A stretch of 60,880 nucleotides of DNA from Anaerolineales bacterium UBA2200 (lineage in GTDB: Bacteria; Chloroflexota; Anaerolineae; UBA2200), in the NCBI GenBank assembly GCA_002327925.1, contig DCVA01000004.1, positions 1 through 60,880 on the forward strand, given 5' to 3'. A program made the translations under genes and the position numbers. This document shows positions 32,516 to 41,251 of the stretch, in pieces (within the stretch, counting starts at the first letter, position 1; every line of letters starts with the position of its first letter). The notes beneath the pieces are model-generated. The model made no database searches. It was not told the origin of the DNA and saw only the letters and a list, made by a program, of their open reading frames with translations.

Positions 32516-34324
32516 TCAGGCCGGGAAGCGGAGAGCGTACGCGGGGATGGTGCGCATCGGAGGCCTCTCGCGCTCGGTTATCTCCTGCTCTTCCAGACTA
32601 AAGTGCACGGCATCGTTGCGGATGGTCTTCATCGTGCGCAGACGGTCCTCAGACTGCCTGTTACCGCCTGAGCGAACCAGGCGGGAGACAAAGACCTGCA
32701 GAATGGCGAACGACATCCTGCTCAGATTCTCCAGGGACTGGTTGCGGTGGGTGCGCATCTCCAGATTGCACTGGGCGATGGCGCTCAAACCGGACATCTC
32801 GAGCAGGTCCAGCAGTAACCCTGTCTCGACTCCATAGCCGGCGAAGAAAGGTAGCTTCTCCAGGGCAGAGCGCCTGCCTGCGTACTCTCCGGACAGGGGC
32901 TGGACCATGCCCGACAACTCGGGACAGAGGAGGTTGATGAGGGGGCGTGCCAGCAGCTCCGTGACTCGGCCCCCACCCGTTGGTAAGATCCTGCCGCCCA
33001 CGTGCACGGGTCGCTGGTAAAAGCCCTTCACGTACTCGATACGGGGCCAGCGGAGCAGCGGGCCCACTATGCCCAGTACGAACCGAGGGTGGATGTTCAC
33101 GATATCCGTATCGACCCAGGCCACGATATCGCCGCTGGTAACGTAAAGACTCTTCCAGAGCGCCTCCCCCTTGCCCGTGTAGCTGCCGACCTCCTGATTC
33201 AGGACCTGCTGATGGACATAGACAGGCACGCCAAGACTCGCCGCCACCTCTCGCGTACGGTCGGAGGAATCGCTGTCCATGACGATGAGCTCATCCAGCA
33301 GCGGGTGCTCCTCCATCAGAGGGCCCTTGATGGCCCGGATCACTTTGCCGATGGTTGCCTCCTCATTGAGAGCAGGCAACACCAGGCTGATACGTTGCTT
33401 CTGCTGCTCTTTCCAGCGCAGCAGCTGCGCCGTATCCTGAAACTCGGTCCAGTGGAAGCTATTGGTGGCGAACCAGCGATCCACTCGTTCCGAGAGAGGC
33501 GATGGGACGTGGTTTAACTGCAGCGGTGCGGCCTCCTCCGGGATCGCCGCGCTTCCCGGCCGAAAAGAGCGCACCACAAAGACGGGCAGTGGCGTTTCGT
33601 CCAGCACGTAGGAGGGGACCTTGCCCAAACCTGCCCGGTCGCGGCCGGGAAGGGTCGCGCCGAGAATCAGGGCGTGATAGTCAGTGGCCAGGCGTTTGAT
33701 CACGCGCACAGGATCGCCGGTCTGATAGATAACCCGTGATTTGAACGAGGCTTTCTTCAGCAGCCGTTTCAGCGACTCGGGCGGGCTCTCCTGGGCAGTG
33801 ACAACCAGCAGGGTGGTCTCTTCGCCTGTCAGGCGGTGAAGGGCGCCGGCCAGGCGCAACATCAGCTCAATGTGAGGACCGCCGCGTACCGGCAGCAGCA
33901 CCCTGTCGTAGCGGTGCACCATGCCCCTGGCGATGATCACGTCGCAGGGGATCCGGCTCAGCACCTCGTCCAGCGGCGCGCCAAGCACCGTGGAGCCGGA
34001 CTTGTCCAGAGGCAGCAGCACCAGGTCAACCGGATCCTCTCGCAGCTCATCCAGCACGGTGAGCCAGGGAGAGTGAGATACGCGCACGCAGGGTTTGACT
34101 CGCGGGGCTGCCCCGGGATAACTCGTCGCCAGAGCCATGAGCTGGTCCCTGATCTGCTGAGCGGGAAGGGCCCCCACGCTGAGGGTTGTGCCCTCTGGCA
34201 CCTCTACAATCCCCATCAGTTCGACTGAGCCCAGTGCCTCCGCCACAAGCTGCACAGCCAGGGCCGCCAGGTCGGCCTGTGGGTCATCTTTGCGCAGGGG
34301 CAGCAACAGGCGGAAGGCGGTCAT
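32516..34324 (-). CDS. Glucosyl-3-phosphoglycerate synthase-like GT81 with two N-terminal USP-type domains
   Basis: 602 aa from ATG 34324. Residues 1 to about 135 and about 138-255 look like two universal-stress-protein alpha/beta domains (YDRVLLPVRGGPHIELMLRLA, ALILGATLPGRDRAGLGKVP). Residues about 310-600 are a GT-A glycosyltransferase of the GpgS type: LPALNEE 316-322, MDSDSSDRT 349-357, GKGEALWKSL 384-393, WVDTD 403-407, then FYQRP, PLSGEYAGRR and GYGVETGLLLDL. GpgS transfers glucose from an NDP-glucose to 3-phosphoglycerate, the first step to glucosylglycerate-type osmolytes. It begins 1 nt after the DarA stop, so the two are tightly coupled. Confidence 0.87.
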   Translation of the reverse strand: MTAFRLLLPLRKDDPQADLAALAVQLVAEALGSVELMGIVEVPEGTTLSVGALPAQQIRDQLMALATSYPGAAPRVKPCVRVSHSPWLTVLDELREDPVDLVLLPLDKSGSTVLGAPLDEVLSRIPCDVIIARGMVHRYDRVLLPVRGGPHIELMLRLAGALHRLTGEETTLLVVTAQESPPESLKRLLKKASFKSRVIYQTGDPVRVIKRLATDYHALILGATLPGRDRAGLGKVPSYVLDETPLPVFVVRSFRPGSAAIPEEAAPLQLNHVPSPLSERVDRWFATNSFHWTEFQDTAQLLRWKEQQKQRISLVLPALNEEATIGKVIRAIKGPLMEEHPLLDELIVMDSDSSDRTREVAASLGVPVYVHQQVLNQEVGSYTGKGEALWKSLYVTSGDIVAWVDTDIVNIHPRFVLGIVGPLLRWPRIEYVKGFYQRPVHVGGRILPTGGGRVTELLARPLINLLCPELSGMVQPLSGEYAGRRSALEKLPFFAGYGVETGLLLDLLEMSGLSAIAQCNLEMRTHRNQSLENLSRMSFAILQVFVSRLVRSGGNRQSEDRLRTMKTIRNDAVHFSLEEQEITERERPPMRTIPAYALRFPA

Positions 34325-34325
34325 T

Positions 34326-34676
34326 CTAGCTGCTCCCATCCCCCTGCGGACAGAGCCGTTCGAACCGGCCGACATCCAAAACCATCACGGTAGGACCGCC
34401 AACATCGACTCTGAGCGCGCGTCGCGCGTCGGGCATGCCCTGTGCCGCGCCCGGAGCCGGCGGTGCGAACTCGCTCCGCGGATGGCCCTGCCCGCGGAGA
34501 ACTTCGAGCAGCCCCTCCAGCCTGTCCTCATCCACACCGATCAGAACGGTCGAGTTGCCCCGTCCCAGGAATCCTCCCGAGCTGCCCATACGGGTAGCCC
34601 TGTATCCCGCGGTCATAAGAGCATCGAGCACCTTTCGCGTGTCCGCTGCCTGCACGATGGTCAAGACCAGCTTCAT
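34326..34676 (-). CDS. Cyclic-di-AMP receptor, DarA/PstA family
   Basis: 116 aa PII-like protein. MKLVLTIVQAADTRKVLDAL, ATRMGSSGGFLGRGNSTVLIGV and the C-terminal VGGPTVMVLDVGRFERL are typical. The ligand-contact positions known from PstA structures are kept: T28, G35, F36, L37, N41 and G47. This looks like a functional c-di-AMP receptor, in contrast to the paralogue at 26235-26555. Immediately upstream of the GpgS-like gene with a 1-nt gap. The family's downstream partners are unknown in general, so this linkage is informative. Confidence 0.9.
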   Translation of the reverse strand: MKLVLTIVQAADTRKVLDALMTAGYRATRMGSSGGFLGRGNSTVLIGVDEDRLEGLLEVLRGQGHPRSEFAPPAPGAAQGMPDARRALRVDVGGPTVMVLDVGRFERLCPQGDGSS

Positions 34677-34729
34677 TGATTACCTCACTCGGACCAGGTT
34701 TGCATCTGCGTCGCAAACGTTTGCTGGCG

Positions 34730-36022
34730 TCACGATGGCCTTTCCCGGTCAGGAAGGGGTCTGGGGTTCAGCAGCGGGACAACTCGCTCTGCCACGATGC
34801 GTTCCCAGGAGTAGTTGCGCAGCACGCGCTTGCGCAGCGCAAATGCCGCTTCTGAAGCCATCACCTTGGCGATCAACCCGGCAATGACCGCGGGGCTGGC
34901 GTCGGCGCGGAAGTAGTGCGCCTCGTCTCCGCCGGTGCTGATCATCGAAGGGAGACAGCTACAGAAGACAGGCAGCCGTGTGATGCCAGCTTCCAGCACA
35001 GGAATACCAAAGCCCTCCTCGACGCTCGGGAAGAGGAGAGCATCCGCCAGAGCATAGAGCGAAGCCACCGTCTGATCGTCAGGAACGAAGGGTACTCCGT
35101 CCACCCCGGCCTCGTAGAGGAAGAGGGCTGCTTTCTCCAGACCCAGGGACTCGCGCATGGCCAGCAGCTCATTCAAGTAGTCGATATTGGCGGGGTTGTG
35201 CGGACCGGGCGGCCCTGTCACCAGCAACCTCGCATCCAGCCTGTGGCGGTCGCGCAGGCAGGCCAGTACCTGCACGGCCAGCTCTATGTTCTTGCGTCTC
35301 GTGATGCGTGCCGGCAATAGCAGAATCATGTCCGCGTCGAACAGGCCATATTCTTTAGCGATGTGGCGAGCCGTGTCGGTGCGGCAGAGCCACCGTTCCG
35401 GGTCTACGCCCGGCGGAACAACAGCTACCTCCCCGGGATCGATGCCAAAGAGAGCCGCCAACTGAACGCGTCGCGGTTCGGAGACCACCACGTTCTTGAC
35501 ACCGGGCCAGGGCTGCTTCAGCAGCTCCCAGGGATAGCCAGGGTGAAGCTCGGCTGCGCTGTCGGGACGCGGCCAGGCCAGGTCGTGGTGCCAGCCCAGC
35601 ACCCGGCCAGAGAAAGCATGCTTCTCCACCAGCAGTTGGTACAGGGCCGCCGTCAGGGCCAGGTGGTTGTGGAGCGTCATGGCGTTGTGAACGATGAGCA
35701 CGTCAGTTCCCTGCAAGGTCGCCCACAGGGCCTCCGCGATGTGATCGCGCAGTTCGCTGAAGCGCGCCGTTACGCTTCCCCCGTCGAGCTCTCGCTTCAC
35801 CTCCAACGTCCTGGGGTGCCGGGCGTCCAGCTCCTCCACCGACTCGAATGTCACAGAGGGATGGAAGGTCGCACCGCGGCCTGCCAGAACGCGCACGTCA
35901 AAGTCACCATCGGCGAGGAGTCGCGCATGATGGTAGATGGTGGCCTCCACACCTCCCACGGTCGGAGGGGCAGTATAGTGGAGTATGGTAACTCGTGGTC
36001 GTTCGAGCAATTCTGGTTTCAT
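34730..36022 (-). CDS. GT4-family glycosyltransferase
   Basis: 430 aa GT-B fold. N-terminal ILHYTAPPTVGGVEATIYHHARLLA (acceptor domain with GGVE loop); C-terminal nucleotide-sugar domain with LLPARITRRKNIELAVQVL and the EEGFGIPVLEAG motif (acid/base Glu and ribose-binding Glu). No membrane segments. It starts 3 nt after the previous glycosyltransferase gene. In this cluster it could act on glucosyl-3-phosphoglycerate (compare MggA of Petrotoga, which adds mannose), but the specificity is inference. Confidence 0.85.
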   Translation of the reverse strand: MKPELLERPRVTILHYTAPPTVGGVEATIYHHARLLADGDFDVRVLAGRGATFHPSVTFESVEELDARHPRTLEVKRELDGGSVTARFSELRDHIAEALWATLQGTDVLIVHNAMTLHNHLALTAALYQLLVEKHAFSGRVLGWHHDLAWPRPDSAAELHPGYPWELLKQPWPGVKNVVVSEPRRVQLAALFGIDPGEVAVVPPGVDPERWLCRTDTARHIAKEYGLFDADMILLLPARITRRKNIELAVQVLACLRDRHRLDARLLVTGPPGPHNPANIDYLNELLAMRESLGLEKAALFLYEAGVDGVPFVPDDQTVASLYALADALLFPSVEEGFGIPVLEAGITRLPVFCSCLPSMISTGGDEAHYFRADASPAVIAGLIAKVMASEAAFALRKRVLRNYSWERIVAERVVPLLNPRPLPDRERPS

Positions 36023-36025
36023 GGC

Positions 36026-37273
36026 TCAGGCCCCCAGCAGTTGATCGAGCAGCACAGCAAGACGCCGCTCCAGGATGCGGTAGGAATAATGGCGCGCCCC
36101 CAGTTCATAGTTGTGATTGACCATCTCCGCTGCCAGGCCCGGGTCACTCAGCACCTGGCGGGCCTGCTCGACCGTGCGATCGTCGATAAAGTCGTCAAAG
36201 CCAATCACGCGGAAACCCTTGGGCTGGATATCGGTCTTGAAGATCTCGTAGGTACTCATCACGATGGGGCGCCGGTAGTAGATGGTCTCCAGAAAAGCGT
36301 TGCCAAACCCCTCCACGGTTGACGGGTAGGTCACCAGGTTGCACTGCTGGTAGGCATCGGCCAGAGAGAAGAAGAGACTTCCGCGTGGACCCCCGGCCCT
36401 GTCATGGCGGATCAGGTTAGAGGCCAGGAGCAGCCGCACTCCCAGTAACTCGGCATACTGCTTGAGGTAGTCTTCGTACGCGCTTCCCTCGTCGCCGGCA
36501 GTGTGAGAGATCACCAAAGCGCAACGTTGGCCAAGCCGCCGTGCCAGCTCCACGGCTCGTTCTATCCTCTTGCGCGGGACGATGCGCGTCGGCTGCAACA
36601 AAAGGTACTCATCCTCGGCGATGCCGAGTTCAGAGCGCAGACGCACCGCATGACCGTCCGGCTCGCAGGGCGGCGAGTCAAAGTCCATGACGTTCGGGAT
36701 CAGCAGCGAGCCCGCGCCAACGCGAAGCGCAAGCTGGTGAGCAGCGAACGAGTTGATGACCACGTGATGAACGGAAGGCAGAGCAGGAGGGAACGCGGCG
36801 CGCAGGTAGTCAGAAGCGGCGGTGACGGCAAACCGCGTTCGCTCCCAGTAGAAATCGTGGTGATGAGCGATAGTGGGCAGGCTCGTTTCGGCGATCAGCT
36901 CGGTCAGAGCCAGCCCGAGCGGTACATTCACCGGCAGGGAGAGAGCATTCTCGACGATCAGCAGACGGATATCGAAGGAACGCACAAAGCGATAGAGGTG
37001 CCCCTTGAGATGCTCCGCCATCTTGCGTGTCTGGAGCGAAGTCTCCGCCGCACGAGTGGGGTTGTCAAAAAGGTCGGTGTTGAGGGCCTGGATTGCCGGA
37101 TGGGCAAAGTGGGCTTCTGGCACCACATAGGAGCGATCAGGTGGATGATCGGACTCACCGGCAAAGAAGAAGCAGTTGAGGCCAAACTGCGAGATGATAT
37201 TGGCCCACTTGGCCGTCTCAAGCGATACGCCATCCGTACCGGCCAGGCGGGTGGATACAAAGCCAACGTTCAC
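36026..37273 (-). CDS. GT4-family glycosyltransferase
   Basis: 415 aa, GTG start. N-terminus MNVGFVSTRLAGTDGVSLETAKWA is characteristic of GT4 enzymes acting on soluble sugars. A central LLQPTRIVPRKRIERAVELA (NDP-sugar site) and STVEGFGNAFLETIYYRRPIV (catalytic Glu pair) follow. Resembles the MggA/sucrose-phosphate-synthase-like group more than cell-wall transferases. A promoter at 37342-37370 precedes it, so it heads the GT-GT-DarA-GpgS transcript. Donor and acceptor are not readable. Confidence 0.85.
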   Translation of the reverse strand: MNVGFVSTRLAGTDGVSLETAKWANIISQFGLNCFFFAGESDHPPDRSYVVPEAHFAHPAIQALNTDLFDNPTRAAETSLQTRKMAEHLKGHLYRFVRSFDIRLLIVENALSLPVNVPLGLALTELIAETSLPTIAHHHDFYWERTRFAVTAASDYLRAAFPPALPSVHHVVINSFAAHQLALRVGAGSLLIPNVMDFDSPPCEPDGHAVRLRSELGIAEDEYLLLQPTRIVPRKRIERAVELARRLGQRCALVISHTAGDEGSAYEDYLKQYAELLGVRLLLASNLIRHDRAGGPRGSLFFSLADAYQQCNLVTYPSTVEGFGNAFLETIYYRRPIVMSTYEIFKTDIQPKGFRVIGFDDFIDDRTVEQARQVLSDPGLAAEMVNHNYELGARHYSYRILERRLAVLLDQLLGA

Positions 37274-37341
37274 TCCGCTCCCCTCACGTGCGTCGGTGAG
37301 AGCCCATCGAAATACTCTGCCGACCCTCCGTTTCCTGCTGG

Positions 37342-37370
37342 GACTATACTACATCGTACCGGCTGTGGCA
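37342..37370 (-). promoter_or_regulatory. Promoter for the glycosyltransferase-DarA-GpgS genes
   Basis: On the minus strand TTGCCA (37370-37365), 17-bp spacer, TATAGT (37347-37342), overlapping the end of the HAD gene. About 60 nt of leader remain before the GTG at 37273. Confidence 0.6.
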
Positions 37371-38113
37371 AGAGGTTGACCCGACCGCAGCACCCGCTCT
37401 GCCGCCCCAAGAAGGCAGTCGGAGTCTTGGACGATCCAGCGCCGGTCAAGCCCGGGCATCGACAGCACGGCGTCGCGAGTGAGGTCGTTGGGGACAGCCA
37501 GACAGTGCATTCCTGCAGCCAGGGCGGCGCCTATCCCCGCGGGTGAGTCTTCCAGCACCAGGCACTGTCCGGGCATCATTTGCAGAGCCTGAGCAATGCG
37601 CCGGTAGATTTCCGGGTCCGGTTTGCCCCTGGAGACCTCATCGCCCGCCAGTACCAGGTCGAACAGGCCGTGCCAGTCGAGAATGTCCAGCGTGCGTTGT
37701 ACCTCATTGCGGTAGGACATCGATCCGAGGGCGGTCAGGTAGCCTTCGCGGCGCACACGCCGGAGAAGATCCACGGCAGAGGGAAGCTGAGCTCGGGCCA
37801 GGGTGCCCGGCTGGTCCAGGATGCGCTGGTAAAGGTCCAGGTGCAGGTGAGAGTAGGCCTCCCATGGGGCAGAGAGGCCGAGCTCCCGCTGCCTGACGCC
37901 GGCTTCCTCCTCCAGATCGAATCGTCGCACCAGCTCGATGGCGGTCTCCGGTGTGGGCACACCGATCAGGTTTGTTACAGCTGCCTCAATCTCCAATACG
38001 GACGGCGGATTTCTCGCCATAGCCAGCACAGCAGTAATGTGAGCATCTGTCTTGAGCGGCTCAGAGTCGATCAGAGTGCCGTCCAGATCGAAAATGCAGG
38101 CCCTGATGTTCAC
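37349..38113 (-). CDS. HAD-superfamily phosphatase (subfamily IA, beta-phosphoglucomutase-like)
   Basis: 254 aa. Motif I FDLDGTLIDSEP (nucleophile Asp about 9), helical cap (20-100), motif II GSMSYR, motif III K in RGKPDPEIY, motif IV LEDSPAGIGAALAAGM. Generic sugar-phosphate phosphatase or mutase. Encoded upstream of the glycosyltransferase/GpgS genes, so it is a candidate for removing the phosphate from (mannosyl)glucosyl-3-phosphoglycerate, but that role is inferred from position only. Confidence 0.88.
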   Translation of the reverse strand: MNIRACIFDLDGTLIDSEPLKTDAHITAVLAMARNPPSVLEIEAAVTNLIGVPTPETAIELVRRFDLEEEAGVRQRELGLSAPWEAYSHLHLDLYQRILDQPGTLARAQLPSAVDLLRRVRREGYLTALGSMSYRNEVQRTLDILDWHGLFDLVLAGDEVSRGKPDPEIYRRIAQALQMMPGQCLVLEDSPAGIGAALAAGMHCLAVPNDLTRDAVLSMPGLDRRWIVQDSDCLLGAAERVLRSGQPLATAGTM

Positions 38114-38139
38114 GGTCTGCAGCGCCGGAGATGGATCAT

Positions 38140-39831
38140 CTACTGTAATGCAGCCAGGAGGCGCTCCAGACCGCCCCTGACGTCCTTGCCAAGATGGAAC
38201 CGGATCGCGTGACGGTTCGCCTCGCGCAGGGCCTGCCAGTCACCCGCCGCCTGAGCTTGTTTGAGAACGCCAAAGCTGATCGAAGAGGCACTCTTCCCTG
38301 CTTCGTCGGGAATCGCCGCGTCCCTGGCATCGTCCGCCGTGAACTGCACAAACCAGCCGTTGCCGCCGTCACCTTTGTGCATTTGACCTGTAGAATGCAG
38401 AAATCGCGGGCCGTACCCTGCGGTCGTGGCCAGCCGCCGCCGCTTCCGAACGCGAAGGCGCAACGCCAGCAGAGCCGCAGAAGTAGCCGGAGTGGGGGGC
38501 AAATAGGCCTGCAGCGCCATGTAAGCCCCGGTCGGTGCTCTATCCACGAATGACGTCCAGGCGCGCTCGGGGCTGGACTCGCGGGTGTCGCCATACACTT
38601 CGAGCCCACCCGATGACAGGGCCGGCCTTTCGGAAGGCAGGCTTCCCGAAGCGCGGAAATCGCCCACCACCTTGCGGGCCAGCACCTTGGCGGCCTCCAC
38701 ATTCGGCTGGTCGAAGGGATTGACTCCCAGGGGAATCGCTGCCACGGCTGTGGCCAGCTCCCAGAGCAGAATCTGCGCACCCAGCTCGTATCTGTCTCGC
38801 AGGTGCAGGTCCACCGACGGGTGGCCTCGCGGAGCCCGCCCTGTCTCGGACGCGCTCACGGGGCGGGCGTACGGCAGTCTCAGGCCCACAAATAGCCGGT
38901 CCTGACCATAGTCCTTTGCCTCCGCTGGCGCCTCGCCCACTACGGGAACAACCCCTCGCCCCTCTTTACCCAGGCTCTCTGCTACGAGCTGCTCCACCCA
39001 GTCCCCAAAGCTCGCCAGAGAAGGCGACGTGAACAGGGTGAGCTTGTCGCGCCCGGCCAGAGCCAGGGTGGCCACCGCCGCGCCAAGGCAGAGGGCGGGA
39101 TTGCACTCCCCTTCCATCGCGGCACTGCACTCTGCGGCGGCCGAGGCAGCAGCGTTGAGCAGCCGTTCGACATCGGCACCGACAAGTGCCGCGGGCAGGA
39201 GGCCGAACATCGACAGGGCCGAATAGCGCCCGCCAATGTTGGGATCAGCGAGCAGCACCTCGCCAAAGCCCAGGCCCTGCGCCCAGTCGATCAGGGCACT
39301 GCCAGGGTCCGTGATGGCCCAGAAATGCTTACCGGCCCGAGATGCTCCGACTCGCTCCGCCATCCAGGTGTAGTAGAACTTGCCGAGCGAGAATGTCTCG
39401 ACCGTGCCGCCCGACTTGGTGGACACGATGAACAACGTCTTCTCCGGCTGCAGCCGTGCCGCCAGAGCGAGGACAGCTCCGGGATCCGTGCTGTCCATTA
39501 CGGACAGCTTGAGGTAGCAGGGCCGGCCCAGCGTTTTGGCGAACATCTCCGGGGCCAGGCTCGAGCCGCCCATGCCCAGCAGCACCGCCCGGGTGAAGCC
39601 CGCCCCCCTGGCCTTCTGCAGCAGACACAGCAGCCCAGGGACCTCAGGCAGCATTCGATTGGCTATGTCCAGCCAACCCAGGCGGTTGGAGATCTCCGCC
39701 GGCTCAGGCTTCCAGACCCTGTGATCCCTCTGCCAGATCCTTTCAATGGTCCGCTCAGACTCCAGATGGCGGATGGTGCTTGCCACCTGCTCCTCGTACC
39801 GTGTGAGGCGAGCCTGGTACTGGATTGCCAT
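38140..39831 (-). CDS. Glucose-6-phosphate isomerase of the transaldolase/PGI fusion type
   Basis: 563 aa from ATG 39831. Two SIS domains: LLGMGGSSLAPEMFAKTLG (about 100), FIVSTKSGGTVETFSLGKFYY (about 150) and a C-terminal region with QMHKGDGGNGWFVQF. The sequence matches the PGI half of the bifunctional Tal-Pgi proteins rather than classical Pgi, yet no transaldolase domain is attached: the region upstream is a short intergenic gap. Would interconvert G6P and F6P, feeding NDP-glucose and GDP-mannose for the downstream glycosyltransferases. Confidence 0.82.
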   Translation of the reverse strand: MAIQYQARLTRYEEQVASTIRHLESERTIERIWQRDHRVWKPEPAEISNRLGWLDIANRMLPEVPGLLCLLQKARGAGFTRAVLLGMGGSSLAPEMFAKTLGRPCYLKLSVMDSTDPGAVLALAARLQPEKTLFIVSTKSGGTVETFSLGKFYYTWMAERVGASRAGKHFWAITDPGSALIDWAQGLGFGEVLLADPNIGGRYSALSMFGLLPAALVGADVERLLNAAASAAAECSAAMEGECNPALCLGAAVATLALAGRDKLTLFTSPSLASFGDWVEQLVAESLGKEGRGVVPVVGEAPAEAKDYGQDRLFVGLRLPYARPVSASETGRAPRGHPSVDLHLRDRYELGAQILLWELATAVAAIPLGVNPFDQPNVEAAKVLARKVVGDFRASGSLPSERPALSSGGLEVYGDTRESSPERAWTSFVDRAPTGAYMALQAYLPPTPATSAALLALRLRVRKRRRLATTAGYGPRFLHSTGQMHKGDGGNGWFVQFTADDARDAAIPDEAGKSASSISFGVLKQAQAAGDWQALREANRHAIRFHLGKDVRGGLERLLAALQ

Positions 39832-39949
39832 GGAATGGTTCCTCCTCACTGCTACCCGTGGTGGGTGACTGCCCAATGGTACACGATTTGAGCCGAAAAC
39901 GACGAATCCAGACGCTCGCTCCGCACCACCGGGCAGGGTTATCTCGGCG

Positions 39950-39978
39950 TTGCAGGCTCCGGCCATTGCGGCTACAAT
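39950..39978 (+). promoter_or_regulatory. Promoter of the aminotransferase gene
   Basis: TTGCAG (39950-39955), 17-bp spacer, TACAAT (39973-39978). About 40 nt of leader with a GGGAGGA Shine-Dalgarno precede the ATG at 40026. Confidence 0.7.
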
Positions 39979-40025
39979 GGACCCGCGTGCTGCCAGAGCG
40001 CGCAGACCTGTTCACGGGAGGACGA

Positions 40026-41189
40026 ATGCCGTCGCAACGTTCAGAGCACATACCCCCCTTCCTGGTGATGGACGTGATGGAGAAGGCGAAGGAACTCGAG
40101 CGCGCCGGGAAGAACGTCATCCATCTCGAGGTGGGCGAGCCGGACTTTGACACCCCCGCCGGCATCAACCGGGCTGCGGTTGCTGCCCTTTCTCGGGGCG
40201 AGACCCACTACACGCACAGTCTGGGCATGCTCCCGCTGCGAGAGGCTATCGTGGCTCACTACAGCCGGCGCTACGGAGTATCGCTGTCGGCCGACCAGAT
40301 CATCGTAACCATGGGCACGTCGGCCGGGCTTCTCCTCACCTTGAGCGCCCTGCTCAACGCCGGCGATGAGATGGTCCTGTCCAATCCGACCTACGCCTGC
40401 TACCCCAACTTTGTGCAGTACCTGGACGGGATTCCCGTGTGGGTTGCCACCCATGCGGCCGAGGGCTTTGGTCTGCAGCCACGGGAGGTCCGAACACAGC
40501 TCACTCCACGAACGCGCGGTGTCCTGATCAACTCCCCGGCCAACCCTACCGGCACGGTGCTGTCAGAGGCTGCCCTGAGGGAGCTCGCGGATCTGGGACC
40601 CTATATCGTGTCCGATGAAATCTACCATGGACTGGTCTACGGCGAGCGCGAGCACTCGATCCTGGAGTTTACCGACCGTGCCTTCGTGCTCAACGGCTTT
40701 TCCAAACTCTATGCAATGACCGGGTGGCGGCTGGGATACGTCATTGCGCCGCGGCAGTTCGTACGGCCCATCCAGAAGATGCAGCAGAACCTCTTCATAT
40801 GCGCCAGCTCCATCTCCCAGTGGGCGGGGCTGGCGGCCCTGACCGAAGAGCATCCGGAGATCCCGCAGATGGTGGCGGCCTACGACAGGCGGCGCAAGTT
40901 CATGGTCCAGGGTTTGCGCGAGCTGGGCTTTGGCGTGGCCGTGGAGCCGACCGGGGCCTTCTACGTCCTGGCTGACGCCAGGAACGTGGGGTGCGATTCG
41001 TACAACCTGGCCTTCGATATCCTGGACAAGGCCAATGTCGCTGTGGCACCCGGAATCGACTTTGGGTCCAACGCCGAGGGTTTCCTGCGCTTCTCTTACG
41101 CCAACTCTATCGAGAACATTGCCGTCGCCTTTGAGCGGCTCAAGGAGTACCTCGACACCCACTGCGTGGACAGAACGACGGCGCGCTGA
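40026..41189 (+). CDS. PLP-dependent aminotransferase (class I/II, aspartate aminotransferase-like)
   Basis: 387 aa from ATG 40026, which has GGGAGG upstream. Fold-type I motifs are LEVGEPDFDTP, the cofactor-phosphate loop TSAGLLLTLSALL, SPANPTGTV, SDEIYHGLVYGE and the Schiff-base lysine in LNGFSKLYAMTGWRLGY. The C-terminal FLRFSYANSIENI supplies the substrate-binding arginine. The amino-acid specificity is not clear. It stands alone between two minus-strand blocks. Confidence 0.92.
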   Translation: MPSQRSEHIPPFLVMDVMEKAKELERAGKNVIHLEVGEPDFDTPAGINRAAVAALSRGETHYTHSLGMLPLREAIVAHYSRRYGVSLSADQIIVTMGTSAGLLLTLSALLNAGDEMVLSNPTYACYPNFVQYLDGIPVWVATHAAEGFGLQPREVRTQLTPRTRGVLINSPANPTGTVLSEAALRELADLGPYIVSDEIYHGLVYGEREHSILEFTDRAFVLNGFSKLYAMTGWRLGYVIAPRQFVRPIQKMQQNLFICASSISQWAGLAALTEEHPEIPQMVAAYDRRRKFMVQGLRELGFGVAVEPTGAFYVLADARNVGCDSYNLAFDILDKANVAVAPGIDFGSNAEGFLRFSYANSIENIAVAFERLKEYLDTHCVDRTTAR

Positions 41190-41251
41190 ATCCCTCGTGC
41201 GGCGGGCCGCCACCCACCCGGCGGTCTCGATACGTCTCGCCCCTTGAGTCG

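Noticed and set aside
35363..37546. Two long plus-strand frames (35363-36322, 36503-37546)
   Set aside because: Antisense to the two GT4 genes; GC-rich third-position effect.
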